From Oscillospiraceae bacterium (lineage in GTDB: Bacteria; Bacillota_A; Clostridia; Oscillospirales; Oscillospiraceae), in NCBI GenBank assembly GCA_017549325.1, contig JAFYVA010000017.1:1-64000 (forward strand): a DNA stretch of 64,000 nt, read 5' to 3'. Made by a program: the position numbers and the translations under genes. Position 1 is the stretch's first letter; every line of letters starts with the position of its first letter. The notes beneath the pieces are model-generated. The model was given only the letters and a program-made list of their open reading frames with translations, was not told the origin of the DNA and ran no database searches. Below, piece by piece: positions 33,278 through 40,642 of this stretch.

Positions 33278-33652
33278 ATGCACGAGCTGGGCATTGTGTT
33301 CAATATCATGGACTCTTTGGAGTCCGTGGCGAAAGAGAATGCGCTCACTGCCATCCAGAGTGTGACGGTGGAGGTGGGCGAGGTATCCACCGTGATCCCC
33401 GACTACCTCACCGACTGCTGGAACTGGGCCAGAAAGAAGAAAGAACTGCTGCAAAGCTGCGAGATGGAGGTGGAGACGATCCGCGCCGTCACCCACTGCG
33501 ACGGCTGCGGCGAGGATTACCCCACCGTTGCCCACGGGCGCATCTGCCCCCACTGCGGCAGTGAAAAAACGTGGCTCATTACCGGCAACGAGATCAATAT
33601 CAAAGAGATCACCGTTTCGGATGAAACGGAGGAAGAACAACAAACATCTTGA
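33278..33652 (+). CDS. hypA: Nickel metallochaperone HypA
   Basis: A 124-residue protein. The mature N-terminus MHE supplies the nickel site (His2). The zinc domain has Cys74/Cys77 (CDGC) and Cys90/Cys93 (CPHC). GEVSTVIPDYLTDCWNWAR is the conserved helix region. It starts two bases after the oxidoreductase stop. Short acidic tail EETEEEQQTS-like is not conserved. Paired with HypB it implies a nickel client enzyme, none of which is in this window. Confidence 0.94.
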   Translation: MHELGIVFNIMDSLESVAKENALTAIQSVTVEVGEVSTVIPDYLTDCWNWARKKKELLQSCEMEVETIRAVTHCDGCGEDYPTVAHGRICPHCGSEKTWLITGNEINIKEITVSDETEEEQQTS

Positions 33653-33667
33653 CAGGAGGGAAAAACC

Positions 33668-34711
33668 ATGTTATTCCAGATTTACGGTGAACGGGCAGGA
33701 TATCAGCTGCTGGGTTGGCTGCTGGTATTCGTAGCACTGGTACTCTTCAATGAAATCGCACGCCGCAGCAAAAAGGGCGGACTCTTCTTCTTCGTGGCGC
33801 TGCCTGCGGCACTGACGGTGTATTTCGTCGCCATCTATGTGGGCGCGGCCATGGGCGCCGAGTGGGCGCTGAACAACTCCACCTATGTCTACATGAACGG
33901 TTGGTTCCACTATGCCAAGCTGTATGCATCGCTGGCCGGCTGTATCGGCTTTATGATGCTCAAGTATAAGTGGAGCTTCGGCAAGACCGAGTGGTTCAAG
34001 GTGTTCCCCTTTGCCATCGTGGCCATCAATATCCTCATCGCCGTTGCCAGTGACTTCGAATCTGCCATCAAGGGCGCACAGGCCATGGCCGAGTTCGGCG
34101 ATCGCTGGTGGCTCTCCGGCGAGGGCGTGTGGCTCTACGGCGGCTGGTGGAACTGGCTCAACGGTATTGCCGGTATCATCAACATCTTCTGCATGACGGG
34201 CTGGTGGGGCATCTACTCCTCCAAGAACAAGCACGATATGCTCTGGCCCGACATGATCTGGCTCTACATCATCGCCTACGATGTGTGGAACTTCCAGTAT
34301 ACCTACCTCAATCTGCCCACCCACGCCTGGTACTGCGGCCTTGCGCTGCTGTTGGCTCCCACTGTGGCGGCAGCATTTTGGAACAAGGGCGGCTGGATCC
34401 AGAACCGTGCCAATACGCTGGCGACCTGGTGTATGTTTGCACAGGTGTTCCCCCTGTTCCAGGACAACAGTATCTTTACCACCATCCCCGTGCTGTATGC
34501 TGACGGTTTCATGGATGCCGCCATCCGTCCCACGCTGGTCAATCCCGTGCCGCAGGGCGTGATCTCCATCCTGTCTCTGGCGGTGAACGCACTGGTGCTG
34601 GGTATCATCATCAAGCGCTCCATGGAGCAGAAAAAGAATCCCTACAAGAACGAGATCTTTACCGATACCAAGGACTTCCAGATGGCTATGGCCCGCGCCG
34701 AGGAGCGGTAA
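33668..34711 (+). CDS. Polytopic membrane protein of unknown function (possibly DUF5692)
   Basis: A 347-residue integral membrane protein with about nine or ten helices. ATG 33668 follows AGGAGGG. Loops are rich in Trp, Tyr and His (GWFHYAKLYASLAG, WWLSGEGVWLYGGWWNWLNG, MTGWWGIYSSKNKHDMLWPDMIWLYIIAYDVWNFQYTYLNLPTHAW), suggesting a membrane heme, quinone or substrate site rather than a simple channel. I recall similar proteins as DUF5692 but cannot verify this. In the operon it would be the membrane partner of the Fe-S flavoenzyme (inference). Confidence 0.78.
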   Translation: MLFQIYGERAGYQLLGWLLVFVALVLFNEIARRSKKGGLFFFVALPAALTVYFVAIYVGAAMGAEWALNNSTYVYMNGWFHYAKLYASLAGCIGFMMLKYKWSFGKTEWFKVFPFAIVAINILIAVASDFESAIKGAQAMAEFGDRWWLSGEGVWLYGGWWNWLNGIAGIINIFCMTGWWGIYSSKNKHDMLWPDMIWLYIIAYDVWNFQYTYLNLPTHAWYCGLALLLAPTVAAAFWNKGGWIQNRANTLATWCMFAQVFPLFQDNSIFTTIPVLYADGFMDAAIRPTLVNPVPQGVISILSLAVNALVLGIIIKRSMEQKKNPYKNEIFTDTKDFQMAMARAEER

Positions 34712-34739
34712 ATCCCATTCAATTTCCCGGAGGAACCCT

Positions 34740-35330
34740 ATGAACAAACAGGATGTCATTGCCTTTTTTGACCACTGCGCCCCGACCTGGGATGCGGGGA
34801 TGGTCACAAACGATGCCGTCATCGGGCATATCCTTGATAATGCCCGTGTTTCATCAGGCGATGAGGTCCTGGATGTGGCCTGCGGTACGGGCGTGTTGTT
34901 TCCGTACTATCTGGAGCGTGGTGTCTCCTCTGTAACGGGTATCGACATTTCTCCCCGCATGGTGGAGCTGGCCCGGAACAAGTGGGGGAGCGAGCCTCGT
35001 GTGGCGCTCATCTGCGGCGATGCCGAGGTGTTTACCTCTGAAAAACGCTACGATGCCATCGTGGTCTATAATGCCTTTCCCCACTTCGTTGACCCTGCGG
35101 TATTGATCCGGCAGCTTGCATCTCTCCTGAAAGAGGGGGGATGCCTGACGGTTGCCCACGGTGCCAGCCGTGAAAGGATCAACCGCCATCATCAGGGCAG
35201 CGCGGCCAAGGTCTCCCGCGGCCTTATGCCTGCCGAAGAGCTCTGCGCCCTCTTTGCCGACTGCCTGCAGGTGGATACGGTGGTCTCCGACGAAGCTATG
35301 TATCAGGTTTGCGGTGTGAAGCGGTCGTGA
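34740..35330 (+). CDS. Class I SAM-dependent methyltransferase
   Basis: A 196-residue soluble methyltransferase of the UbiE/Methyltransf_11 type. Motif I VLDVACGTGVLFPYYL, motif post-I SSVTGIDISPRMVELARNKW, and the acidic loop ICGDAEVFTSEKRYDAIVVYNAFPHF are intact. Last gene of the hypB operon, 28 bases after the membrane protein and followed by a terminator. The substrate is unknown; a small molecule or quinone-like ring would suit its context. Confidence 0.88.
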   Translation: MNKQDVIAFFDHCAPTWDAGMVTNDAVIGHILDNARVSSGDEVLDVACGTGVLFPYYLERGVSSVTGIDISPRMVELARNKWGSEPRVALICGDAEVFTSEKRYDAIVVYNAFPHFVDPAVLIRQLASLLKEGGCLTVAHGASRERINRHHQGSAAKVSRGLMPAEELCALFADCLQVDTVVSDEAMYQVCGVKRS

Positions 35331-35337
35331 ATATGAA

Positions 35338-35372
35338 AAAGCCCGATTCGGAATCCTCTGAATCGGGCTTTC
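35338..35372 (+). terminator. Terminator of the hypB operon
   Basis: Perfect 12-bp stem AAAGCCCGATTC / GAATCGGGCTTT, ten-base loop, just after the methyltransferase stop; the tail is short in T. Confidence 0.78.
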
Positions 35373-35404
35373 CTAATGCACGCTATAAAATTTTTTAATA
35401 CACC

Positions 35405-35432
35405 TTGCAATTTTCGAAAAGAATAGTAAAAT
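35405..35432 (+). promoter_or_regulatory. Sigma-A promoter of the aminotransferase gene
   Basis: TTGCAA (35405-35410) and TAAAAT (35427-35432), 16-bp spacer. Confidence 0.7.
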
Positions 35433-35478
35433 GAGAAAAAATATTTCCCGCTGATTTAGCGGATAATGGAGGTAACTT

Positions 35479-36672
35479 ATGAAGTTTTCCAGTAAGATCC
35501 AAAAGTGCGGTCTGTCCCCCATGCGTAAGTTCCATCCTTATGCGCAGGCGGCCAAGGCCCGCGGCATCAACATCTACCATCTGAACATCGGTCAGCCCGA
35601 CGTGGTGACGCCCGAGGCGTTTTTCGAGGCTGTCCGTGACTTCTCCCAACCGGTGCTGGAGTATGCTCCCTCTCCCGGCATGCCGGTGCTGATCGACGCC
35701 ATTCAGAAGTATTACGCCGATCTGGACATGCCCTTCGCCAAGGATGAGATTCTCATCACCGCCGGCGGCAGTGAGGCGCTGTCCATCGTCATGCAGTGTA
35801 TCATCGATGACGGCGACGAGATCATGATCCCCGAGCCCTTCTATCCCAACTACAACACCATGGTCCACCTGTGCGGCGGCACCATTACCCCCATCCCCAC
35901 CTCGCCCGAGGAGGGCTATCGCTACGCCGACCGCGAGAAGATCGAGGCGCTTATCAATGAGCACACCCGCGCCATCATGGTCACCAATCCCGGCAACCCC
36001 ACCGGCGTGGTCATCAGCCATGAGGAGATGGAGATGCTGGTGGATGTGGCCAAAAAGCACGATCTGTTCCTCATCGGCGACGAGGCATACAGAGAGTTCG
36101 TCTACGGCGGCGAGAAGCTTCAGTCCTTCGGCGAGTTTGCCGATGTGGCCTCCGATAACATCATCGTGGTGGATACCGTGTCCAAGCGTTTCTCCGCCTG
36201 CGGCGCCCGTATCGGCTGCATCATCACCAAAAACCATGAGCTGTTGAGTCAGGCTATGAAGTGCTGTCAGGCCCGTCTGTCGGTGGCGACACTGGATCAG
36301 GTGGCATCTGCCAAACTCTACAGTGTGGGCCCCGAGTACTTCGCCGCTGTCCGTGAGGAGTACAAAAAGCGCCGCGACACCCTCTGCAGCAAGCTCTCCG
36401 AGATCCCCGGCGTGGTCTTCGAGGTCCCCGGCGGTGCCTTCTATGTGATGGCGGCCCTGCCTGTGGATGATACCGATAAGTTCCAGCAGTGGCTGTTGGA
36501 GGAGTTTGACGACAACGGCGAGACGGTGATGTTTGCACCCGCCGCCCCCATGTACGCCACTGCCGGCAAGGGTGGCAACGAGATCCGCATGGCCTATGTC
36601 ATCGAGAGCGAAAAGCTGGCCCGCGCGATGGAGATTTTGAAAAAGGGCATCGAGGCCTACAATCAGAAGTAA
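35479..36672 (+). CDS. Class I/II pyridoxal-phosphate aminotransferase (aspartate-aminotransferase family)
   Basis: A 397-residue fold-type I enzyme. NIGQPDVVTPEAF at the N-terminus, ITAGGSEALSIVMQ, the MVTNPGNPTGVV substrate/PLP loop, LIGDEAYREFVYGG, and the Schiff-base Lys in DTVSKRFSACGARIG (position about 237) are clear. A conserved Arg in NEIRMAYV binds the substrate carboxylate. The donor/acceptor pair is not readable; aspartate, alanine or aromatic are possible. Monocistronic with its own promoter and terminator. Confidence 0.92.
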   Translation: MKFSSKIQKCGLSPMRKFHPYAQAAKARGINIYHLNIGQPDVVTPEAFFEAVRDFSQPVLEYAPSPGMPVLIDAIQKYYADLDMPFAKDEILITAGGSEALSIVMQCIIDDGDEIMIPEPFYPNYNTMVHLCGGTITPIPTSPEEGYRYADREKIEALINEHTRAIMVTNPGNPTGVVISHEEMEMLVDVAKKHDLFLIGDEAYREFVYGGEKLQSFGEFADVASDNIIVVDTVSKRFSACGARIGCIITKNHELLSQAMKCCQARLSVATLDQVASAKLYSVGPEYFAAVREEYKKRRDTLCSKLSEIPGVVFEVPGGAFYVMAALPVDDTDKFQQWLLEEFDDNGETVMFAPAAPMYATAGKGGNEIRMAYVIESEKLARAMEILKKGIEAYNQK

Positions 36673-36682
36673 ACATGCATAG

Positions 36683-36714
36683 AAAAAAGCAGACCCGATC
36701 GGGTCTGCTTTTTT
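36683..36714. terminator. Bidirectional terminator
   Basis: A 32-base perfect palindrome (AAAAAAGCAGACCCGA and its complement) between convergent genes. Confidence 0.92.
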
Positions 36715-36732
36715 ATGTGGAATATGCGGTTA

Positions 36733-38076
36733 TTATTTCATCACGCAGCACTGCCGGATACCGTAGTAGGCAAAGCAGTCCAGCGCGTGCTGATCCACCC
36801 GCTCACCGCACAGCAGAATGGGCACGGCGGGAGGACAGCCGACGGTGGGGACGGCGATGACGCGGCCGAGAGATTCGTCGGCCTCCAGCGTCCGGCAGGG
36901 CGCCAGCATGGCCTCGCGGATGGAGCAGACCCGTTCGCCCGGTGAGAAAACGGGAGGCGCTTCCAAAATGGCCTCTTTTTTCGGAATATGCACAAGCGCC
37001 TCTTCCAGCCGATGCAAACCGTCTGTACCGATCTCGGGAGTCAGCATCAGCACCAGATAGTCCCGGTCGGCGAATTCAGCCACAAGACCCTCGTTATGCA
37101 GAAGCTGTGCCAGTTCTTCACCGGTGTAGCCGTAGGGCTTGGCCTCGATGGTGATTTTCAGCGGCTCGCTGCCATACAGTATGTACCCGTGCTGCTGCAG
37201 GCGACCCTTCAGCGCGTCGACCTCCTTGACGAAGGTGTCCAGACGGGGAGGAAGCGTCTGCATATAGTCGTTGGCGGCATCCAGCGATTGCAGAATGAGG
37301 TAGGAGGGGCTGGTGGAGCCGAAGAGCATCATGGCGTTTTTCGCCTGCATACCGACAGCGGAATCCATCTTCGCGGAAAGGTGCAGATAGGCGCCGCCCG
37401 TCAGCACCGGCAGCGTCTTGTGGGCCGAATCACAGCAGATGTCGGCACCCAGATCGATGGGGTGCAGGGAGGGGGAGAGAAATTTCAGATACGCGCCGTG
37501 GGCGTTGTCCACTGCCAGCAATACGCCGTGTCGGTGGCATACCTCTGCCAGCGCGGCAATATCCGAACCGCTGCCCAGATAGTCGGGGCAGGTGAGATAC
37601 ACGGCGGCGGGCAGAGCCTCGGCGCGGGTGAAATAGTCCTCCAGCTCCTGCGCCGAGAGATTACAGCTGAGATAGCCGCAATTCTTGGCAGGGTAGAGCC
37701 AGTCCACCTCCAGATCCAGCAGCGCCGCGGCACTCAGGAATGTCTTGTGGGCGTTTCTTCCGGCAGCGATGCGGGGGTGTCTGCCCTGTGCTGCGGCGTA
37801 CAGTGCCACCAGATGCAGCATGGCGCGGATGCACTGGGAAGAGCCCTCGGTGGAATAGAGGGTGCGGCATCCGAAGAGGGAAGAGGCGTTCTCCTCGCTC
37901 TGGGCAATGATGCCCGATGCCTCATAGAGACTGTCGGCGCCGGCTACCTCGGTGATGTCCAGATGCTCGATGCCCAGTGCGGAAACACCCTTATGTCCCG
38001 GCATATGCAGGCGGCAGGGACTGCCCGCGGCGTAGGCGCGGACAAAATCACAAATGGGCGTCTTCATATCATGCAT
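36733..38076 (-). CDS. Orn/Lys/Arg decarboxylase-family PLP enzyme
   Basis: A 447-residue enzyme of the short (Firmicutes type) Orn/Lys/Arg decarboxylase group. CRLHMPGHKG and HLDITEVAGADSL open the family signature; FGCRTLYSTEGSSQ, AVDNAHGAYLKF (PLP Asp) and DICCDSAHKTLPVLTGGAYLH (Schiff-base Lys) follow. Short-form members make cadaverine, putrescine or agmatine, or act in related chemistry. It starts within the end of the SCIFF maturase gene (ATGCATGA overlap), so the two are co-transcribed. No wing domain for decamer formation is present. Confidence 0.88.
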   Translation of the reverse strand: MHDMKTPICDFVRAYAAGSPCRLHMPGHKGVSALGIEHLDITEVAGADSLYEASGIIAQSEENASSLFGCRTLYSTEGSSQCIRAMLHLVALYAAAQGRHPRIAAGRNAHKTFLSAAALLDLEVDWLYPAKNCGYLSCNLSAQELEDYFTRAEALPAAVYLTCPDYLGSGSDIAALAEVCHRHGVLLAVDNAHGAYLKFLSPSLHPIDLGADICCDSAHKTLPVLTGGAYLHLSAKMDSAVGMQAKNAMMLFGSTSPSYLILQSLDAANDYMQTLPPRLDTFVKEVDALKGRLQQHGYILYGSEPLKITIEAKPYGYTGEELAQLLHNEGLVAEFADRDYLVLMLTPEIGTDGLHRLEEALVHIPKKEAILEAPPVFSPGERVCSIREAMLAPCRTLEADESLGRVIAVPTVGCPPAVPILLCGERVDQHALDCFAYYGIRQCCVMK

Positions 38077-39448
38077 TCAGTGCGCGGTGGATGGCCACCA
38101 TGATGGCGCACTCCATACGCTTGCGGAACAGGCGGCATCCGGCCTCGTAGACACCGGTGACGCTGCCTGTGGCATGGTAGGCGTTGGCGGCGCAGCCGCC
38201 GGAGCAGTAGAGCCGCGCCCAGCAGTCGTGGCACTCGGGGTGCGCGTACACATTGCAGGCGGCAAACTCCTTCCGGATCTCGGTGTTGGTCACGCCGTCC
38301 CAGATATTGCCCAGCTTGAAGCGCTCCTCGCCCACGAACTGATGGCACGGATACAGGTCGCCCCAGGGGGTAACGGCCATATACTCGGTGCCGCTGCCAC
38401 AGCCGGAGATGCGCTTGTAGATGCAGGGGCCACCGGAGAGGTCGATCATGTAGTGATAGAAGGTGAAGGGTTCACCCTCCTTGTCCTTTTGCAGCATCAG
38501 CTCCGCCAGCTCCTCATACTGCTGCATGACGATGGCCATATCCTCCTCCGTCAGGGCGGAGGGATCGCCCTCGGCACAGACGACAGGCTCCATGCTCAGC
38601 TCCCGGAAGCCCAGATCCAGCATGGTGCGGATATCGTTCAAAAAGTCGGGATTGGCGTGGGTGAAGGTGCCGCGCATATAGTATTCCTTGCCGCCGCGAG
38701 CCTCCACAAACTTCTGGAACTTGGGCACGATCTTCTCCCAACTGCCGTTGCCGGCATAGTCCACACGGAAGCGGTCGTGGATCTCCTTGCGGCCGTCGAG
38801 ACTCAGCACCACGTTGCTGCACTCGCGGTTGGCCCATTCGATCACATCGTCATCTACCAGCACACCGTTGGTGGTGAGGGTGAAGCGGAAGTTCTTGTTT
38901 TTCTCCTTCTCCACACTGCGGGCGTAGGCCACCAGATCCTTTACCACCTGGAAGTTCATCAAGGGCTCGCCGCCGAAGAAGTCCACTTCCAGATTGCGGC
39001 GGGTGCCGGAGTTCTCCATGAGGAAGTCCAGCGCCCGCTTGCCCACCTCGAAGGACATGACGGCGCGGTCACCGTGGTAGTTGCCTTGACTGGCAAAGCA
39101 GTAAGAGCAGTTGAGGTTGCAGGTATGGGCCACATGGAGGCACAGTGCCTTGACCACGCCGGCGGTTTTCTCCTTCAGTGTACCGGCCATGGGGGCGAAG
39201 GTATCGGGGGCGAACAGCTTGCCCTTGTCGCGCAGACTCTCCACCTGTGCATAGCACTCGGCGATGTCCTCGGCAGAGATATCACTGCGCTCGACAAACT
39301 GCCGGGCCATCTCCTCGAGAATGGTCTCGCGGCTTTCCGTTTCAAAGCGGCCGATGATCTCATAGGCCACCTCATCCACCACATGGACAGAGCCGGAGCA
39401 CACGTCCAGCACGATGTTGTAGCCGCCCAGTTTATATTGATGAATCAT
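38069..39448 (-). CDS. scfB: SCIFF peptide maturase, radical-SAM/SPASM thioether-forming enzyme
   Basis: A 459-residue radical-SAM enzyme that forms Cys-derived thioether (ranthipeptide) bonds in the SCIFF peptide. The radical-SAM motif CNLNCSYC lies near residue 115, followed by FFGGEPLMNF and TTNGVLVDDDV. The C-terminal SPASM domain with auxiliary 4Fe-4S sites shows CGSGTEYMAVTPWGDLYPCHQFVG and PECHDCWARLYCSGGCAANAYH. The N-terminal about 90 residues form a winged-helix peptide-recognition domain (VVDEVAYEIIGRF). AAGGAG precedes the ATG. It follows the precursor gene across a terminator-like hairpin. Confidence 0.95.
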   Translation of the reverse strand: MIHQYKLGGYNIVLDVCSGSVHVVDEVAYEIIGRFETESRETILEEMARQFVERSDISAEDIAECYAQVESLRDKGKLFAPDTFAPMAGTLKEKTAGVVKALCLHVAHTCNLNCSYCFASQGNYHGDRAVMSFEVGKRALDFLMENSGTRRNLEVDFFGGEPLMNFQVVKDLVAYARSVEKEKNKNFRFTLTTNGVLVDDDVIEWANRECSNVVLSLDGRKEIHDRFRVDYAGNGSWEKIVPKFQKFVEARGGKEYYMRGTFTHANPDFLNDIRTMLDLGFRELSMEPVVCAEGDPSALTEEDMAIVMQQYEELAELMLQKDKEGEPFTFYHYMIDLSGGPCIYKRISGCGSGTEYMAVTPWGDLYPCHQFVGEERFKLGNIWDGVTNTEIRKEFAACNVYAHPECHDCWARLYCSGGCAANAYHATGSVTGVYEAGCRLFRKRMECAIMVAIHRALNA

Positions 39449-39468
39449 GTTACAGAGTCTCCTTTACG

Positions 39469-39500
39469 AAAAAAATGCCGCCGAACTTCGGCGGCATTTC
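39469..39500 (-). terminator. Intercistronic terminator between SCIFF precursor and maturase
   Basis: Minus strand: perfect 11-bp stem AAATGCCGCCG / CGGCGGCATTT with loop AAGTT and a run of seven T. Partial read-through would give much precursor and little enzyme. Confidence 0.85.
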
Positions 39501-39511
39501 AGAATATGCAA

Positions 39512-39661
39512 TTACTCAGCGTCAGTGTTCTCGCACTTCTGGTTGGCGATACCGCAGCTGGTCTTGCAAGCGGACTGGCAGGAAGTCTGGCACTCGCCGC
39601 AGCCACCGTTCTTAGCGCTGTCGCACAGGTTACGGGTCTCGATAGTCTTGATATGCTCCAT
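39512..39661 (-). CDS. scfA: SCIFF ranthipeptide precursor (49 residues)
   Basis: A 49-residue peptide with eight cysteines. It opens MEHIKTIETRNL, the conserved SCIFF leader, and has the core CGECQTSCQSACKTSC followed by GIANQKCE. The six-cysteine core is the substrate of the adjacent maturase. AAGGTG lies at normal distance from the ATG, and a strong promoter is just upstream. SCIFF is nearly universal in Clostridia. Its role is debated; quorum-sensing or regulatory functions have been proposed in Clostridium species. Confidence 0.95.
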   Translation of the reverse strand: MEHIKTIETRNLCDSAKNGGCGECQTSCQSACKTSCGIANQKCENTDAE

Positions 39662-39695
39662 AATTTCACCTTCTATAATACAAAGTTATGGGCTT

Positions 39696-39724
39696 AGTTT
39701 AGCACAATGTTGATGTCGTGTCAA
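39696..39724 (-). promoter_or_regulatory. Sigma-A promoter of the SCIFF locus
   Basis: Minus strand: TTGACA (39724-39719), 17-bp spacer, TAAACT (39701-39696). The -35 is a perfect consensus. Confidence 0.82.
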
Positions 39725-39769
39725 TCGCTGTTTTCGCCTCTTTTCTCTTATGTGCGGGAGATTTTTTCA

Positions 39770-39798
39770 TTGAACAAACGAAGCGTTTGCGGTATGAT
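39770..39798 (+). promoter_or_regulatory. Sigma-A promoter of the NUDIX-deformylase operon
   Basis: TTGAAC (39770-39775) and TATGAT (39793-39798), 17-bp spacer, divergent from the SCIFF promoter. Confidence 0.75.
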
Positions 39799-39831
39799 AG
39801 TGACAAGATTTGATAAAGTGAGGACATCGCT

Positions 39832-40224
39832 ATGACCGAAGTGGTGGCAGCCCTTGTGTGGGAGGGCGAGAAGTTCATGATCTGCCAGCGGCCCGCCCAT
39901 AAGGCGCGGGGCCTGCTGTGGGAGTTCGTAGGCGGCAAGGTAGAGCAGGGCGAGAGCAGGGAAGAGGCGCTCATCCGCGAGTGCCGCGAGGAACTGGCCG
40001 TTACCCTGACGGTGGGAGCGCTGTTCATGGATGTTGTCCATGTCTACCCCGACCTTACGGTGCATCTGAGCCTCTTTCACGCCGCCATCGCCGAGGGTGT
40101 ACCGCAGAAAATAGAGCATAACGACATCCGCTGGATCACACCTGCGGAGATCCCTAACTACGATTTTTGTCCCGCTGATGTGGAGATTTTACAGAAGATC
40201 ACGGAGGAGTACGGCAATGGTTAA
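39832..40224 (+). CDS. NUDIX hydrolase, MutT-like 8-oxo-dGTP diphosphatase
   Basis: A 130-residue single-domain NUDIX enzyme. The NUDIX box GGKVEQGESREEALIRECREELAV matches GX5EX7REUXEEXGU with Val/Leu at the last positions. Short length and CQRPAHKARGLLWEFVGG are typical of MutT proteins that clear oxidised nucleotides. Overlaps the deformylase start by eight bases. Confidence 0.88.
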   Translation: MTEVVAALVWEGEKFMICQRPAHKARGLLWEFVGGKVEQGESREEALIRECREELAVTLTVGALFMDVVHVYPDLTVHLSLFHAAIAEGVPQKIEHNDIRWITPAEIPNYDFCPADVEILQKITEEYGNG

Positions 40225-40630
40225 AGAACTGATGCACGATCCCATCTTTTTGAGTTTGAAGTCCGAGCCTGCCACGAAAGAGGATGTGTCCGTGGCCCGG
40301 GACTTGCTGGATACGCTGACGGCCCATAAGGATGGCTGCGTGGGCATGGCCGCCAACATGATCGGAGTGACCAAGCGGATCATCTGCTTTGATAATGACG
40401 GCAGCTATATGACCATGTTCAACCCCGAGATCATCAAGCAGGCCGAGCCCTACGATACAGAAGAGGGGTGCCTGTCCCTGCTGGGCGGCCCGCGACCCTG
40501 CCGCCGCTACCGCACCATCAAGGTGCGCTGGCAGACGGAGGAGATGAAGAGCCGCATCAAGACCTTTACGGGCTTTCCCGCCCAGATCATCCAGCACGAG
40601 ATCGACCACTGCAACGGTGTGTTAATTTGA
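40217..40630 (+). CDS. def: Peptide deformylase, short variant
   Basis: A 137-residue metalloenzyme removing N-formyl from nascent proteins. ATG 40217 sits at the end of the NUDIX gene with GGAGG upstream. Motif 2 EEGCLS and motif 3 QHEIDH (metal-binding His pair with catalytic Glu) are intact. Motif 1, normally GXGLAAXQ, reads GCVGMAANMIG: the Gln that stabilises the transition state is Asn or displaced. The protein is also short (typical 150-190). I recall this as a recurring clostridial subtype, so it may be functional with altered kinetics. Confidence 0.85.
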   Translation: MVKELMHDPIFLSLKSEPATKEDVSVARDLLDTLTAHKDGCVGMAANMIGVTKRIICFDNDGSYMTMFNPEIIKQAEPYDTEEGCLSLLGGPRPCRRYRTIKVRWQTEEMKSRIKTFTGFPAQIIQHEIDHCNGVLI

Positions 40631-40642
40631 GGAGTTTTTCCC

